Shown here: one piece after another, positions 1-11,788 of the stretch
Layout: each line of letters opens with the position of its first letter
Numbering within the stretch: position 1 is the stretch's first letter
From: Sphagnum magellanicum
Taxonomy: Eukaryota; Streptophyta; Sphagnopsida; Sphagnales; Sphagnaceae
DNA length: 64,000 bases
Assembly (NCBI GenBank): GCA_021904315.1
Contig: CM038918.1
Span: 16,631,349-16,695,348, forward strand
Direction of reading: 5' to 3'
Made by a program: the position numbers and the translations under genes
Notes under the pieces: model-generated
Told to the model about the DNA's origin: nothing
What the model saw: only the letters and a program-made list of their open reading frames with translations
The model's database searches: none

Positions 1-3000
1 AAGAGAAGGAATGCCAATAAGCATGTTATAAGAAGTAACTTTAGAAATAACAACAACAATTCCATCTTTTCCACCAAAATGGAAAGCATCTTGCTTAAAA
101 CTCAAAATGTGATGAAATTTTTTTAAATAAAAAATAGAATGTATAAACATAATATTGGAGAAACATAAAATAAAAATAATTATCTTAATTTTCTAATACG
201 CAATTTTCTCCTTTTGAACACCTCTTCATAACATAACAAATGACTAGATTTGAGCTCACCATATATATATTTTTGCATCGTTCTATCATGCAAATGTTTA
301 TTAATTTGATTGTGCTTACAAATGAAACAAACCACATCGTCAACAAAAAAACTTACATAAACATTCAAACAAAATTCAAGAAAAACCCAAGCATGATAAA
401 AAATTAAAAAAAAAAGTTTAAAATTTTATTTGCCATAAAAAATAAGGTCCTTGTGGCCCATTATTTCCATGTTATATTCTTGAAGAACAAGTGTTTCCCC
501 CATTTGGGCATTTGCAATGCCCTAGCCCATTCTGTTGGATAAGAATTTTCTTAAATTCGGGAAATCAACAATGAGTTTGTCCATAATAAGATGGAGTTAA
601 TTCTAACCAATAAGAATAATGGTAAGCCATATTTTGTTAAAAGCTTTCCATTTAGTCTTAAAATGGAAAAATAATAGATGTGGCCCATGTTTGTCAATAG
701 GCCATCTAGTAAGGTGACGATGAGCAAGTTTTTTGCATGTTTCAATTACATTATAAAAATGGTAATCAATGGCATGTCGATGTCAATATGTAAAACAACA
801 AACAATGTTTATCGTCTAGTTCTTGGAAATCCCTTAACCTCATAAAAACACCAATTTAGGTAAATATATCAAATTGAAATCATAAAAATTCGTAACATGA
901 AGTTCAAAGCACCTTCTTATGAAAAAAATTTGCATAAACTAATATCCAATTTTCAAATTCAATCTAGATGGAAAGGTTGGTTAACACATTGCTTATGTTA
1001 GCATTTTGCATTCCTCTTCAATAGATAATGCATTCAATTTCTTGATGGACTTGTTAAGACTAATTTTTGAGGATGGAATAGTTATTTTATCATTGGTAAT
1101 ATTCACATGATGATACCTCGCATCCATGAATATATTACAAGGAATTATAAGTGTTTTACCTAATTCCACAATATGTTGTTACTTTTGCTTTATAATCTTT
1201 CCAATACCTTGTATTAACAATTGAATGTTGCAAAATAATAATAATAATACAAACAACATAAGAAAAAATTTTATTTTCATGTTGTTTGTATTATTACAAT
1301 GTTGTTTGTAAAGAAAAATTTTATAATAAGAAATTTTTAAATTTTCATGTTGTTTGTATTAGCACAAAACAAAAAAATTTGTTACAAAACAAAAAAAATC
1401 AATAAAAAATAAAAACAAACACTACAAAGGCACAAAAAAATAAGAAAAAAAAATGAAAAAAATGTAGGGTTTCAAGTTTGGGCACAAAAAATCATAAGTA
1501 CAAAGCAAAAACACATTGATTTTGTACAATCTACTTTAAATTTTTAAAATTTGTGAAAAGAAAAAAGTAGAGAGAAAAAATAATAAGACCTTTTTAGATT
1601 TTTTTTAGACAAAACATTGTTGCAAAGGCAAAGAAACGATAAAAAAGAATACAAGAGCCCAAGTGAAGTTTCTAGATACATCTAGGGTTTAAATTTTGGG
1701 ATGATGTAAAAAAACCTAACATATTTGCAAAAAAAATAGCAATATGGATTTAAAAAAATGGGATAGAACATACTTTGTTGGAGGATATAAGTTGCAATTT
1801 TTTTTGCAACTTGCAAAACAAAAGCGGACAATATATCCATCAAATCTTTAATAGAATATTCATCTTTAAAAAAATCAGCAATGTATTTCTTCCTATCAAA
1901 ACCATCTAGAAGACTTTCCATTCAATGAAATAATTCTTCACCCAAAGCTCAACATGTTTGCCAACTTTTTGACCTCTTTTATTTACATTTTCCATCTCCT
2001 TATCATTAATTTTAAAAATAAAAACATTAATAGAATTTTTTTTTAACAAGAGACTTAGAGTTTGTCCCCTCACCAACTTCAAATCAAAAAACAAGGAGGA
2101 AAATGACAATTAGATGGAAAAGAAACAACATAGGTAAAAGAATAAAACAATCAAATATTGGTATAAAATAAATAATTTCATGGTTGGGATCACAACATAA
2201 TCAATCAAATGAACATGGACATCATAAAAATCAAAATTAATAAGGCTCGGAGAAATATAAAGGCTAAAAAAATGCTCAAACAAATTGAGATATGTTTTAC
2301 AAGGATGCATATCAGTAGAATTAAAAGGACACTTATAAGTTTAAGAAATTAATATTTTGAATTCATGAGTCCTACCAACATAATGTACATCAATTTCAAA
2401 CGCATCAATGGACCACAAAAAATCAATATCCTTAAAAGAAGAACCAAAAAAATCAATATTAGTAAATTGATAGGGCATACTATTTGATATAAGCATAACC
2501 TCTTTCAAATTTTCAAAAACAACATTTGTAGAACCAAGAATACAATTTTGTTTCATAGCTCCTACATCACTAGCAGTAGACATTGCAAAAAACACAATTG
2601 AAACAAGAAAACAAAACAAATAAATAAAAGAAGGGAAATTTTTTTCAAAAAATTAAGAACAAGAGTTTTATAGTTGTAACCACACAAAGAAGAAGGTGAA
2701 GCATTCGTCCTTTGTGCACATAGGAAAAACTATGTTGGAAGTTGAAGATGTGAAACAAAAGGACATTGCTAATGTTTGTGTGGTTGTAATCACAAAACAA
2801 AAAAACTCATAAACATCACACAAAGAAACAATTTAGAAAAATGCAAACACATAGGTGATAAATAAAAGATTAATAAAAGGTCAAAAAAAGAAACAATTAT
2901 GAGGCATGAATAGTGGTGATGTAGGAATAACTATAATGTAAAAACAATTGCAATGCAAGAGCAACCATCGAAATATTACAATTTGAACTAAAAATATAGT

Positions 3001-4380
3001 AACATGCAACATTAATGTAACAAATGAAGCAAACAAATGAACATTAAACTCAAAAGAAAAACACAAATGAAAAGCAAAAGGAAAAAAAAGAAGTAGACGA
3101 CACACTAGATGACCCAAAAGTAAAATAAAATGTTAGTTCAACATTGAGATTCAATAAGAGTTGCAAGACTATGACATAGCAATGGATTAACATGCATAAC
3201 ACTAAAACACAACAATAGGCATAATATTAGAACATAAAAATAGATGTAACACTGAGATGCAATAACAAGTTTAACATTGAAACACAACAACATGCAGATC
3301 ACCAAGATGTAGGAAGATGTGTAGGCACTAATGTAGAAAGAGATGTAACATTGAAATGTACTTAAAGAAAATGCAACATAAGAAAACGGAGCAATAATGC
3401 ACAAAACAAAAGAGAAGCAAGCGAATGGGGGTGCCAACAATAAGGTGTAAAAAAGGAAACACAACAACAACAATGTGCAAAGTGAAAAAGCAACAAACGA
3501 ATGAACGTGTCATATTCAAAACCAAGAAGTGTGATAAACACAACACCCATAATGATGACCAATGTTGAAATATGTTGGCACAAAAGTGTGGAATGTTGTG
3601 CAAACCTCCTAGGATTTGTTTTGAAAAAAAGTTGTAAAAAAAACAATAAGGGGAAAAAATCACAAAACTTTATATAGGGGAAGGATGGATCTATGAATAG
3701 ACTCTTCTAGATTTGAGATCTCGACTTGAGGGTCAAGCATGAGGTTGAAGGTACAACTCAAAAATCCAAAAGGGGTCTATTCATAGGCCTTTTTCCTGTA
3801 CTTAATTAACACTAGTGTGGCCTGTGCTATTGGCCCCAAGTGTTACCATGTCCTCAACCGATTTTTCCTTTTCCCAAACCTGGTTTTTTGGAATTTATTT
3901 TGAATTTTCAACCGCAAAAATCATTTAAAAATCAGTATTTCCCACATTCTGAATCCAAATATTACCAAATAAATTCCACTAAATCCTGCTCATCAAGATC
4001 TTTCCAACAACACCAAAGGCACATACATTCCAATTCCTCCAAACTTTTAGGCATTATTTAATTTAATTTTCAGTGAAAAAATCATTCAATATTCAAGAAC
4101 TTTTGCACCGCAAGTCCAAACGCCATGAAACCAAGCCCATGCACTCCACCTAGTGGAGGGTGTCTTTGGCTTTCCAAAGACACCAAGAACACAATCTAAA
4201 ACATCCCAGTTTGGTGGATCTCATAACTACAAAACAAAACAAACTACCTTCCTTCATAGATAGATTAAATGGCTATTGTCCTATTTAGGCTATAGTAGTT
4301 TTACAAAAGTGTTGCTACAAGTGGCGATGTAGGAATGCTTAGGTCTAGTTAATTTAATTATTTTTATTCCAAATAAAGAA
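1..4380. other. AT-rich intergenic DNA
   Basis: No intact gene is visible here. The plus strand is A-rich, which opens long low-complexity F/L/C-rich frames on the minus strand at 2.9-3.7 kb; I regard these as artefacts. Short degenerate repeats built on words such as AACATTGAAACACAAC and ATGTTGTTTGTATTA occur at 1.2-1.4 kb and 3.1-3.4 kb. Two minus-strand stretches (about 410-745 and 1682-2619) look like decayed coding sequence; the better one is listed separately. Confidence 0.7.
1682..2619 (-). pseudogene. decayed protein-coding region, family unknown
   Basis: Three open segments (2619-2341, 2310-2110, 2109-1906) lie in the same reading frame and are separated only by single stop codons. 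A fourth (1921-1682) continues in another frame. The predicted residues are of mixed, protein-like composition rather than simple repeat. Examples are GRTHEFKIL near the end of the first segment, KRGQKVGKHVELWVKNYF in the third and RKKYIADFFKDEYSIKDL in the fourth. This pattern fits a coding sequence that has collected nonsense and frameshift changes, or exons of a gene whose introns I cannot place. I do not recognise the family. A further open minus-strand stretch at 745-551 may belong to the same locus. Confidence 0.4.
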
Positions 4381-4426
4381 ATCACGTTCACACTTGGGGG
4401 AGTTTCAAACAAGAGCGGTGTTCACG

Positions 4427-4435
4427 AAACCCTAA
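4427..4435 (+). promoter_or_regulatory. telo-box AAACCCTAA upstream of the RIX1-like gene
   Basis: AAACCCTAA matches the plant telo-box, known from promoters of ribosomal-protein and ribosome-biogenesis genes. It lies about 660 bases before the predicted start codon, at the edge of a locally GC-rich, CpG-containing stretch (4438-4600) that probably marks the promoter or transcription start. The fit between motif and the inferred function of the downstream gene is suggestive only. Confidence 0.4.
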
Positions 4436-5094
4436 TTCTGCCCGCGGGGGCCGAATTGCTGCTGTCGTCCGTTAGAACTTCAGTCGCTTGCAGCAGCAGC
4501 AGCAGCAGCAGAGCCATTGCGCAACGCTTTCCGGGCCGTTTTTGGGGTCGCCGAGACGACGATTTGCCGCCCAAGGCAGCCTGCATTTCACGCACATCAT
4601 TAGGTCTAGAACTCTAGAAGCTACGCATTCAAATTTTGCGGTTTCTTGATCGGTAGTTTTGCTAGAAAGTTTAGAGGATTTGAGGGACCAAAAGAAAGCC
4701 GGAGAAATGAGTCGCAGAGCAGGAGGACGCCTTTTGAATTTTTCTCTGGAGAATTCTAGTCGTGGTCGTGGTCGTGCTGGTGATGGCGGCGGCGGCGGCG
4801 GTGTTCAGGAGAGACGGTAACAAAAAGGAAGAAGTGTAGTTTCTGGTTGTTGCAGAATTGATGGCTTCATCATCGGGTTTGGTTCGAGCATGAGAAGGGA
4901 AGAAGAAGAAGAAGAAGAAGAAGAAGAAGAAATGATGCACAATCGAGAACTGGAAGGAAAATGCTGAGTTGATTTGAGAGAAGGAGAGTAATAGTAATTT
5001 GCTGTGGAGAGAGATTTTCGCAAAGTTCGGGGAAGTTTTTTTTTTGGGTCCTGAGGTTGTGAAGAAAGGAGGAGGACAGGGGGGAAGGGAAATC
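4436..5094 (+). other. promoter-proximal region and 5' leader of the RIX1-like gene
   Basis: This GC-richer segment precedes the predicted ATG. It contains a GCA trinucleotide run at about 4491-4512, a GGC run at about 4784-4801 and a GAA run at about 4901-4931, all common in plant 5' leaders. The frame of exon 1 stays open upstream to 4999 without another plausible conserved start. Leader introns cannot be excluded. Confidence 0.5.
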
Positions 5095-8000
5095 ATGGCT
5101 TTTGAAGACGCTTTAGTAAGTAGTATGCATGATCAAGCATTGCGGCAGCGGTTGCTGCAAATGATCATGAACACGCACTTGCCAAATGACAAGCAGCTTC
5201 CCAGAGCGCCTGCGCAGTTGTCGCTGGCTGTTGCATCCATACGACAACACCATTTGCTTTGTGAGAGCTTGCCTGTTGCAGGCGGAGCGGGAGCAGCGGG
5301 GTCAGCAGGGGGACATTTCCTGCAAGGGGGGAATAAGAAAGCCTCGGATGCCAGTAAAGCGGCAATCGATGCTTGGATGGAGCGCCTTCTTAACCTTCTC
5401 TCCAGCACTGTGGTACATAACCCTATGCATCATCATCATCATCATCTTCTTCTTCTTCATGATCTTCATCATCGTCATCACTGCTTAATCCTGCAGAGTC
5501 TGTTTCTAGCATTTGGTGTGTGATTTCATTGGGTTGGATCGTACACATTCAAAATCCGCTGCCGAAGAATACATGTTCTGTTTCATTTGTTTGATGAAGG
5601 TGGCTAGCTTTGCATTGCACTTCTTTTAGAACTTTATCATAAATTTCAGTTTTTTACAATTTCTGTTTCAGGCAGAGAATCGGTGGGCGGGAGTGTGTTT
5701 GCTGGGTGTAACATGCCAAGAATGCACACGCCAGCGATTCTTGGAGTCTTACAGTTTGTGGTTTTCCAAGCTCCTTCTGCCACTCAAGGTAAAAGCATTT
5801 GATCTACCGTACTCTCTTTGCTAATCTCCTGGATAATGCCATAATCATTCTTTTATCTATACTTTAACATGCAATGGATTTGGTGGGGATGTGAATTGTG
5901 TGTTTGCAAATGCTCAAATTGAACAATGCTGGTGGGTTGGGTGCTTGGTGTCTGCAGCAACCAACAGATCCCATATTTGTGAGGGCAACTGCTTGTGCTT
6001 CCCTTACTGATCTCCTTGTCAGGTAAGCAATTCTCATTTATCCAATCCTGACAGTATTTTCAAGGGGTGATCAAACGTAGCAGTTATTCTGCATGTGTTG
6101 AAGACACCCATGATTCTATTTTATTCACATGCGAGAACTGAAGCCTAATTTTTGGTCTTGTCAGTATTGTGGTTGTAATCATGAACAATGATGAAAGTAA
6201 CACCTTTTCAAAGCTTTTCCTTTGGTGGGTTAACCTACAATGTTTGGCTTGCAGACTTGGGGGTCTAATAGAGTATGTTGGGGTGCGGCGTGATGGTGCG
6301 AATCTGATAAGCAAGCTTGTGCAGCCCCTTCTACAAATCCTTGGGGACAAAGACTCAAGTGGCATATGGGTTCGCACCTAGCAGAATTTTTGGTTTTAAA
6401 CAGTCTGATGACAGGGCAGTGTTCACATGAAAGGGTGATCTGATTGGTTTTTGGTGAAATTTTGTTGATGTGCAGAATGAAGCTATGGACCTGCTTTGTG
6501 TTTTGCTACGCTACTTCCCAGCCTGTCTTCGCCAGCAATCTGGCAATGTGAGTTACCTCCTTTCTAAAACTTACCTCAGTGTTTACCCTGCCATAGCCAG
6601 TTGTATGCTTGGGAATGAAATCCTTTTCTTTCCACTCTTTCAACTCTGTTGTTATTGGGTACATCTGTAGGCAGCTAAGAGAAAGCAGCGAGAATGTCTA
6701 TCTTGCACCCAGGGAGCATTGACCGTGTTGTTAAGCAACTAGTAGTGGAAAATGCATCGCAGGTGGAGACATTGCTTGTAGCACGGATGATGGATGCAGA
6801 GTGCCATGCATCTCTTTCACAGGTATTTCATTGGTCACTCCTGTTGCTTATTGTGTACCGACAGTAGCAATTTTCTAGGTTTGTACAGTGCTGGCAACTT
6901 TTTGCCATTGTCTTGGGCATCCATAGCTGGAAGACATGATAATAAAGGTATTTTTTCCATAAAGGTTACCTAGGGGGAATATGCCTTATTTACAGGATGA
7001 AACACCTGGAGATGATATGGTATTAAGTGCCTTGGGTGTACCTTCTCAAATGAATAGCTTTAGAATATGTTTTCTGAGTTAATAGAGGGTCTCCAAATTT
7101 TGTAAGGTTATTGGTCTTGATGCAGAAATGTGCAAAGGCTCTCTCACTTCTTCCCAAGGCACATGGAGATGCTGGCACTTGGAGTGCCTTGTTGCGCCGT
7201 ATTCTCATTGCAATAAATGCCGAGCTTGATTTTGCATTTTTGGGCATGGAAGATGGTGTGTTCAACTTCCTTTATGGATGCCTGCAGAGTGCATCTTCTG
7301 TTGTCCCCTGTCTTGGCAGCACTATCCTCCATTCAAGCATCTTTTTGGAAACCATAATTTGAAGTAGTGTGTGTTTTCTATTTGTTCAGGAAGACCTCAT
7401 GTACAGCTCACTCAACAAAAAGTATCACAGTATTCCAGCCTTGTGAGACAGAGAAGCTTCCTGATGACAATTACATAGGCATTTTGTGTTGCAGCTGGGA
7501 CAGCGGAGGATGCAGTGGCAGCCTTGTTGCCAAAGGGGCAGGATCCACCTTGGCCACTGGGGGGTCGAACTGTGCCAGCTCATGCGTCCATCCAATCCAG
7601 CAAGATTTTGTGGCAGCAGTTTATCCTGTTTGTGTCCTCTCTTCTGCAATGCTGCTACAACTTGCTGACTAGCCCATTCCCTGTACCCGTAAGCTATTCC
7701 CTGAACTCCACTATTTTCTTAAAATTCCATGTGCTTATGACAACATTTGGATTTTGTAATGGTTAGAAGATGTAGTAAACAAAGTGTTGCCTCCTACAGT
7801 CAAGGTGGTTGTTTGTGGTCATGTAGGTACCAGCTCCAGTTGGGCCATTGCTGGCTCTTTGCATGCGGATACTTCGAGTGGGGGATTCTCAAGTGTCTGC
7901 AGCATCACCACTGGGACCTAATGTGATGACTGCACATCAAGCCTCTCTTTGCTCTGAGCTTCCAGTGTTGCATCTCAGTGCTCTTAACCTTCTAGCTGCA

Positions 8001-10417
8001 ACCTTGCGTGGTGTGCGCAGGTACTCTTATCTCCTCTGTTGAATTTTTGGAAGAGGACTGTAGCTTTAATCTGTTGAATACATGGGATGCTCGAAGAATT
8101 TGTTAGGAAATTGCTCCTGGCATCTGAGCAAGTAGAACTTGCATGCTGTTTATCAATTTCTTGTTAAGAACATTGTTCTGAGCTCAAGATAATTGTGGGG
8201 GGGGTGACTGAATATAGCCAGTTGCTACCACGAGCTGCAGACCTGGTGCGCTTTGTAACTGACTACTTTCGTCGCTGTGGAGGGCTTGCTCCAATTCTCC
8301 GTATCAAGCTATATTCCATCACTCGTCATCTTTTTGTTGCAATGGGTGCAGGTTTGTTGGCAGGATCCTTGCAATCTCTGTCCACATCTCTTTCCAGTGT
8401 CTTGTCTGCATTAGATTTAGTTTGACTCAATTTTTTGATGATACATTATATTTGGCAGTCAAAGCCTCTGCAATGGTATTGTGTATTCTAACCAAGGTTT
8501 TCAGTGTGCAAAAACAGGAATGGCATCAGCACTGGCACCAGCTGTTGTTGGGAATGCTCTTTCAGATTTGAAAGGAACTACATCAGGGGCCAATATATTG
8601 TCACCAAAGTTTTCTCGTGGTCCTCACATAAGCACTCCTGTTTGGGTGCCGGGTTCTTGGGCTGGTTCCCAATCAAGTAACCACCGGAAGCGTAAGGAAG
8701 CTGGTGGCATGCCAGCTAGTGAACATCCAGGAAATGGAATGGCAGAAGCTGCATCGAGTTGTGAAGGGTCAGCATCTGCTGCAGTCCAAATTGCAGCTCT
8801 TCAAGCTCTAGAAGCACTTCTAACCTCTGTAAGTAATGGCATCAAATCTAGCAGCTTTGACCATACTGGAGGCATCTATCTAGATCTGGAGAATGGAGTG
8901 AGTACGGTGATTGTTGCTTCAGTACTATCCATGGTGCTGAATTTTGGCGGTAATGGCCCTGAAACTAATCCACCTGGGTTTGAGCTTACATCTGAGGTAC
9001 ACTGGCAAGGGAAACACTACAGTAGTCAAAGAATCATGCAAGAGACTAAGAGAGTAATGTTGTTCATTGCTGAAGGGTGGAGCTTTACTTCCAGACCGCT
9101 GGAGAACAGAGGTGGATGCAGTTTTAGCCAGTGTGGCTATGGCAGCTGCAACTGGCACCATCTCTGCCAGTACTTCTTTTGAAGAAGACTGTGGTTACCC
9201 AGAAGCTCTGTCTGGAGAATTTCAGGTGGCAGCTTATCAGGCATTGCTAGCATCTCTCCTCTCCCCATGTTGTCACCGACCCCCCTTCTTGGCCCAGGGC
9301 CTTTCCATCTTCCGTAATGGTAAGTGCCTGCTTGGAAGCCCTAAATTCATGTTATTTGCCTTTCCTCCTCCTGTGTTGCTTCTTTATGCTGAGAGCTCAC
9401 TTCACCAAAATCAACTGTGCTAGTTACACATGTTCAGAAGTGTGGTGATTTTGCTTAGTTCTGGGATCATAATATATTTGGTGGTGGTCGAGTAAGCTTC
9501 AGCAGAGTGAGTTATATCACTGAAAGTGTGTTCGCAACCTTCACCCCCCTTAATCAAAATCTTGGTGGTTCTTGGCAGGTCGACAAGAAGCAGGAACACA
9601 GGTAGCAGCAGTGTGTGCACATGCTCTCCTGGCTCTTGAACCTCTCATCCATCCCCGTTGCTTACCACCAGCAGGTACTCCTGCAGCCATGGCAGCAGCG
9701 ATGGCCACTGGCAGAGCAACAACAAGCAGCACTCTCCTTTCTCATTTGCAGAGACCCAATAAACCCACTAGTGGAGCTAATCCCCTTGCTCCTCGAACAG
9801 CTGTTACAGGTGTGAAGGTCGGAATCCCTTCCGCACCACCAGTGAAGGTTGGGCAGCTGCCAATGGACCCGTGGGCTGAGGTTGACACATGGCTTGGATA
9901 TGGTGAAGATTTTGGTGAGGATGATGGTTTATTCTACTCAGAGAATGATAGTATCCTTGTAGAGGATGGAGGTCATGTTGGATCACTGACATTAGAGAAG
10001 GACTACAGCGACCAAAATGCAGGTCTCGGGTCATCTCCGCCATACACTTGTGTTGTTCCTTCTCCTGTTGACTCGTCTCCAAAGAGGGACATGTTGCAGG
10101 ATTTTATTATGCCTTCAATTGTAAGAAATGAGAGAGAGGCTAGGCCTGTGATAGCCCCACTCGACGACCCATCAGCAATACTTGGAGTACAGAAGGATCT
10201 CATGCAGAGCGAGAGGGACACAGAAATGTGTCTTGATATGGAAGAAAAAGCCTTGACAAGTTCAGGTTTTGATGTAAGCATTTCTACTTATTTACCAGCA
10301 ACTGGTGATGCATTCAGTTTCTCACATGCAGCAGCAGCAGATATGGGGTCAGATTCTGATTCAGACGGGCCCCTCCCTCCTATCATTGAAGGTGATCCAG
10401 AACCAGACTCAGATTGA
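5095..10417 (+). CDS. RIX1: PELP1/RIX1-type pre-rRNA processing protein
   Basis: Predicted coding exons: 5095-5412, 5672-5788, 5958-6022, 6255-6369, 6476-6547, 6682-6822, 7126-7255, 7495-7688, 7827-8020, 8218-8351, 8518-8828, 9076-9319 and 9579-10417. They keep phase throughout and give about 957 residues. The start follows AATC and begins MAFEDAL. Conserved-looking blocks of the RIX1/PELP1 N-terminal helical-repeat region include RWAGVCLLGVTCQECTRQRF (exon 2), LLRYFPACLRQQSGN (exon 5), ALSLLPKAHGDAGTW (exon 7), DPPWPLGG (exon 8) and GGALLPDRWR (exon 12). The C terminus is low-complexity and acidic, ending DPEPDSD, as is typical of the family. Known family members act in the nucleolus with the Rix1/Ipi complex in ITS2 processing and 60S maturation. 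The gene converges on the eIF3f gene. The exon 6 acceptor (AAGAG/AAA) is non-standard; see findings. Family assignment is from memory of conserved motifs. Confidence 0.8.
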
Positions 10418-11788
10418 AGCTTGATGAAGTGCCACTTTTAGTTCAAATTAGCATGAGTCTTATCCCGGCGGCTTTTGCTTGAAGACATTCACAGAAAGAG
10501 AGGAGTAGTCTTACTTAGTAGTGTTTTCCTTGGTCTACCCGCAACAGCCAAAACAACTTGATGCAACAGTGCTGGAACAGTGATGTTGGTGTAATTTGGC
10601 AAACCTTTTGTGGATTCTTTTAGTCTTTGCTGTTACCACACTGTCTAAAGGTTTGTTCTCTTTGATAATGTTATGGCTACTGATATAGCTAGCTCACACA
10701 GTTGCTTTTGATTTTTTGGGAACTATGAAAACAAATTTATAGTGCTGTAATTTGAACTTGTTCATGAATGTTTTGTCATCATGACCTGTTCTTGACTGGT
10801 CATCAGAAGTACCTTGCTTTGGTCTGTGAACTACACAAAACCTCAATACAAGTCAGGAAGTTGTAACAGCACATACACCTAGAGAAGCAGTAAAATAGCC
10901 AATACATGGTATGTGGGATGAGTACATGAGGTGAGATTCTCCAGCGGTGCTCAGTATGTGATCCAGCACAGTGCGAAAAATGGTGAAAATATGCCAGTTT
11001 GGCTCATGAAATTGGTCTTGGCTCAGCTCAGTATAATTGCACAGGTTGCGGTGGCAAAGTGAAATAAAAATAGTCTGACTGTGGTTCAGTGCTTCTGATT
11101 GGTCCATCATAATGATTGGTCCACGTGTTTTGCTATTAGTGATACACCACCTATTTGCTGTTCCTGTTTCAAATCTTTTGAGTCAAGTTACAAAAAAAGG
11201 GAACAAAAAAAGTAAACAACTAAACTCGGATGTGAAAATTATTTTTGCAAAGTCGCATACTGAGCACTGCTGGAGATGCTCTATGATGCCCAAATATGGG
11301 GTGTGGGTGAAGATGCTCTTAAGACAGGTAGCTTGAACTTCTCCATGTTTTGATGGGACCAGATGAGAACCAAATGAGGTTCTCAATTGTTCTTGCCCAA
11401 CAGGACATCTCAATGAATGATCCAAACTCTTATCTTCCAGAAGGATGAGAAACAAGCAACTAGCATCCTAAAAAGAGTTCACTTGGAGCAATATATCTCC
11501 ACAAACAAGCCTGCCTGCTACAGGGTTAAAATTCCAGGCAGGTGCTTTGACCAGCAATTATGCCTAATCAGAGAGTTTCACCTGGGAGCAATATATTCTC
11601 AGGTAGTTGTTATCTGGCATTATCCTCATCAGAACAAGCCTACCCACTACAGTCTTTGATATTGCAATTGCTCCCACAGAGGATTGGGGGACAACCATCT
11701 TAGCCCTCTAATCTGGCACCATTGTCCAAGTCTCAGATGCATTCAGCTACTCTAGGATCTGGTTTGGAATAAAGAAATTATCAAAGAG
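10418..11788. other. convergent 3' intergenic region between RIX1-like and eIF3f genes
   Basis: This space between the two stop codons should hold both 3' UTRs. The first 300-400 bases look like the RIX1-like 3' UTR (T-rich, no conserved frame). A MITE-like element occupies 10933-11281. I see no convincing additional gene. Confidence 0.6.
10933..11281. mobile_element. MITE-like element, copy A
   Basis: The ends are inverted repeats. The left end reads CTCCAGCGGTGCTCAGTATG (from 10939) and the reverse complement of the right end reads CTCCAGCAGTGCTCAGTATG, one mismatch in 20. The element is about 350 bases with no coding capacity. The same terminal word recurs in copy B near 40.6 kb. Target-site duplication is not clear (flanks CATGAGGT and TATGATGC are at best similar), so the superfamily is undetermined. 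Confidence 0.6.

Noticed and set aside
2881-3663. Overlapping minus-strand ORFs of 78-111 codons rich in F, L and C
   Set aside because: A-rich plus strand keeps several frames open at once; residues are low-complexity and no frame is favoured.
8461-8517. Additional exon of the RIX1-like gene starting after TTGGCAG at 8459
   Set aside because: It would have to read through to 8518; the acceptor AAACAG/GA at 8518 joins the conserved GMASALAPAVV block directly and keeps phase.
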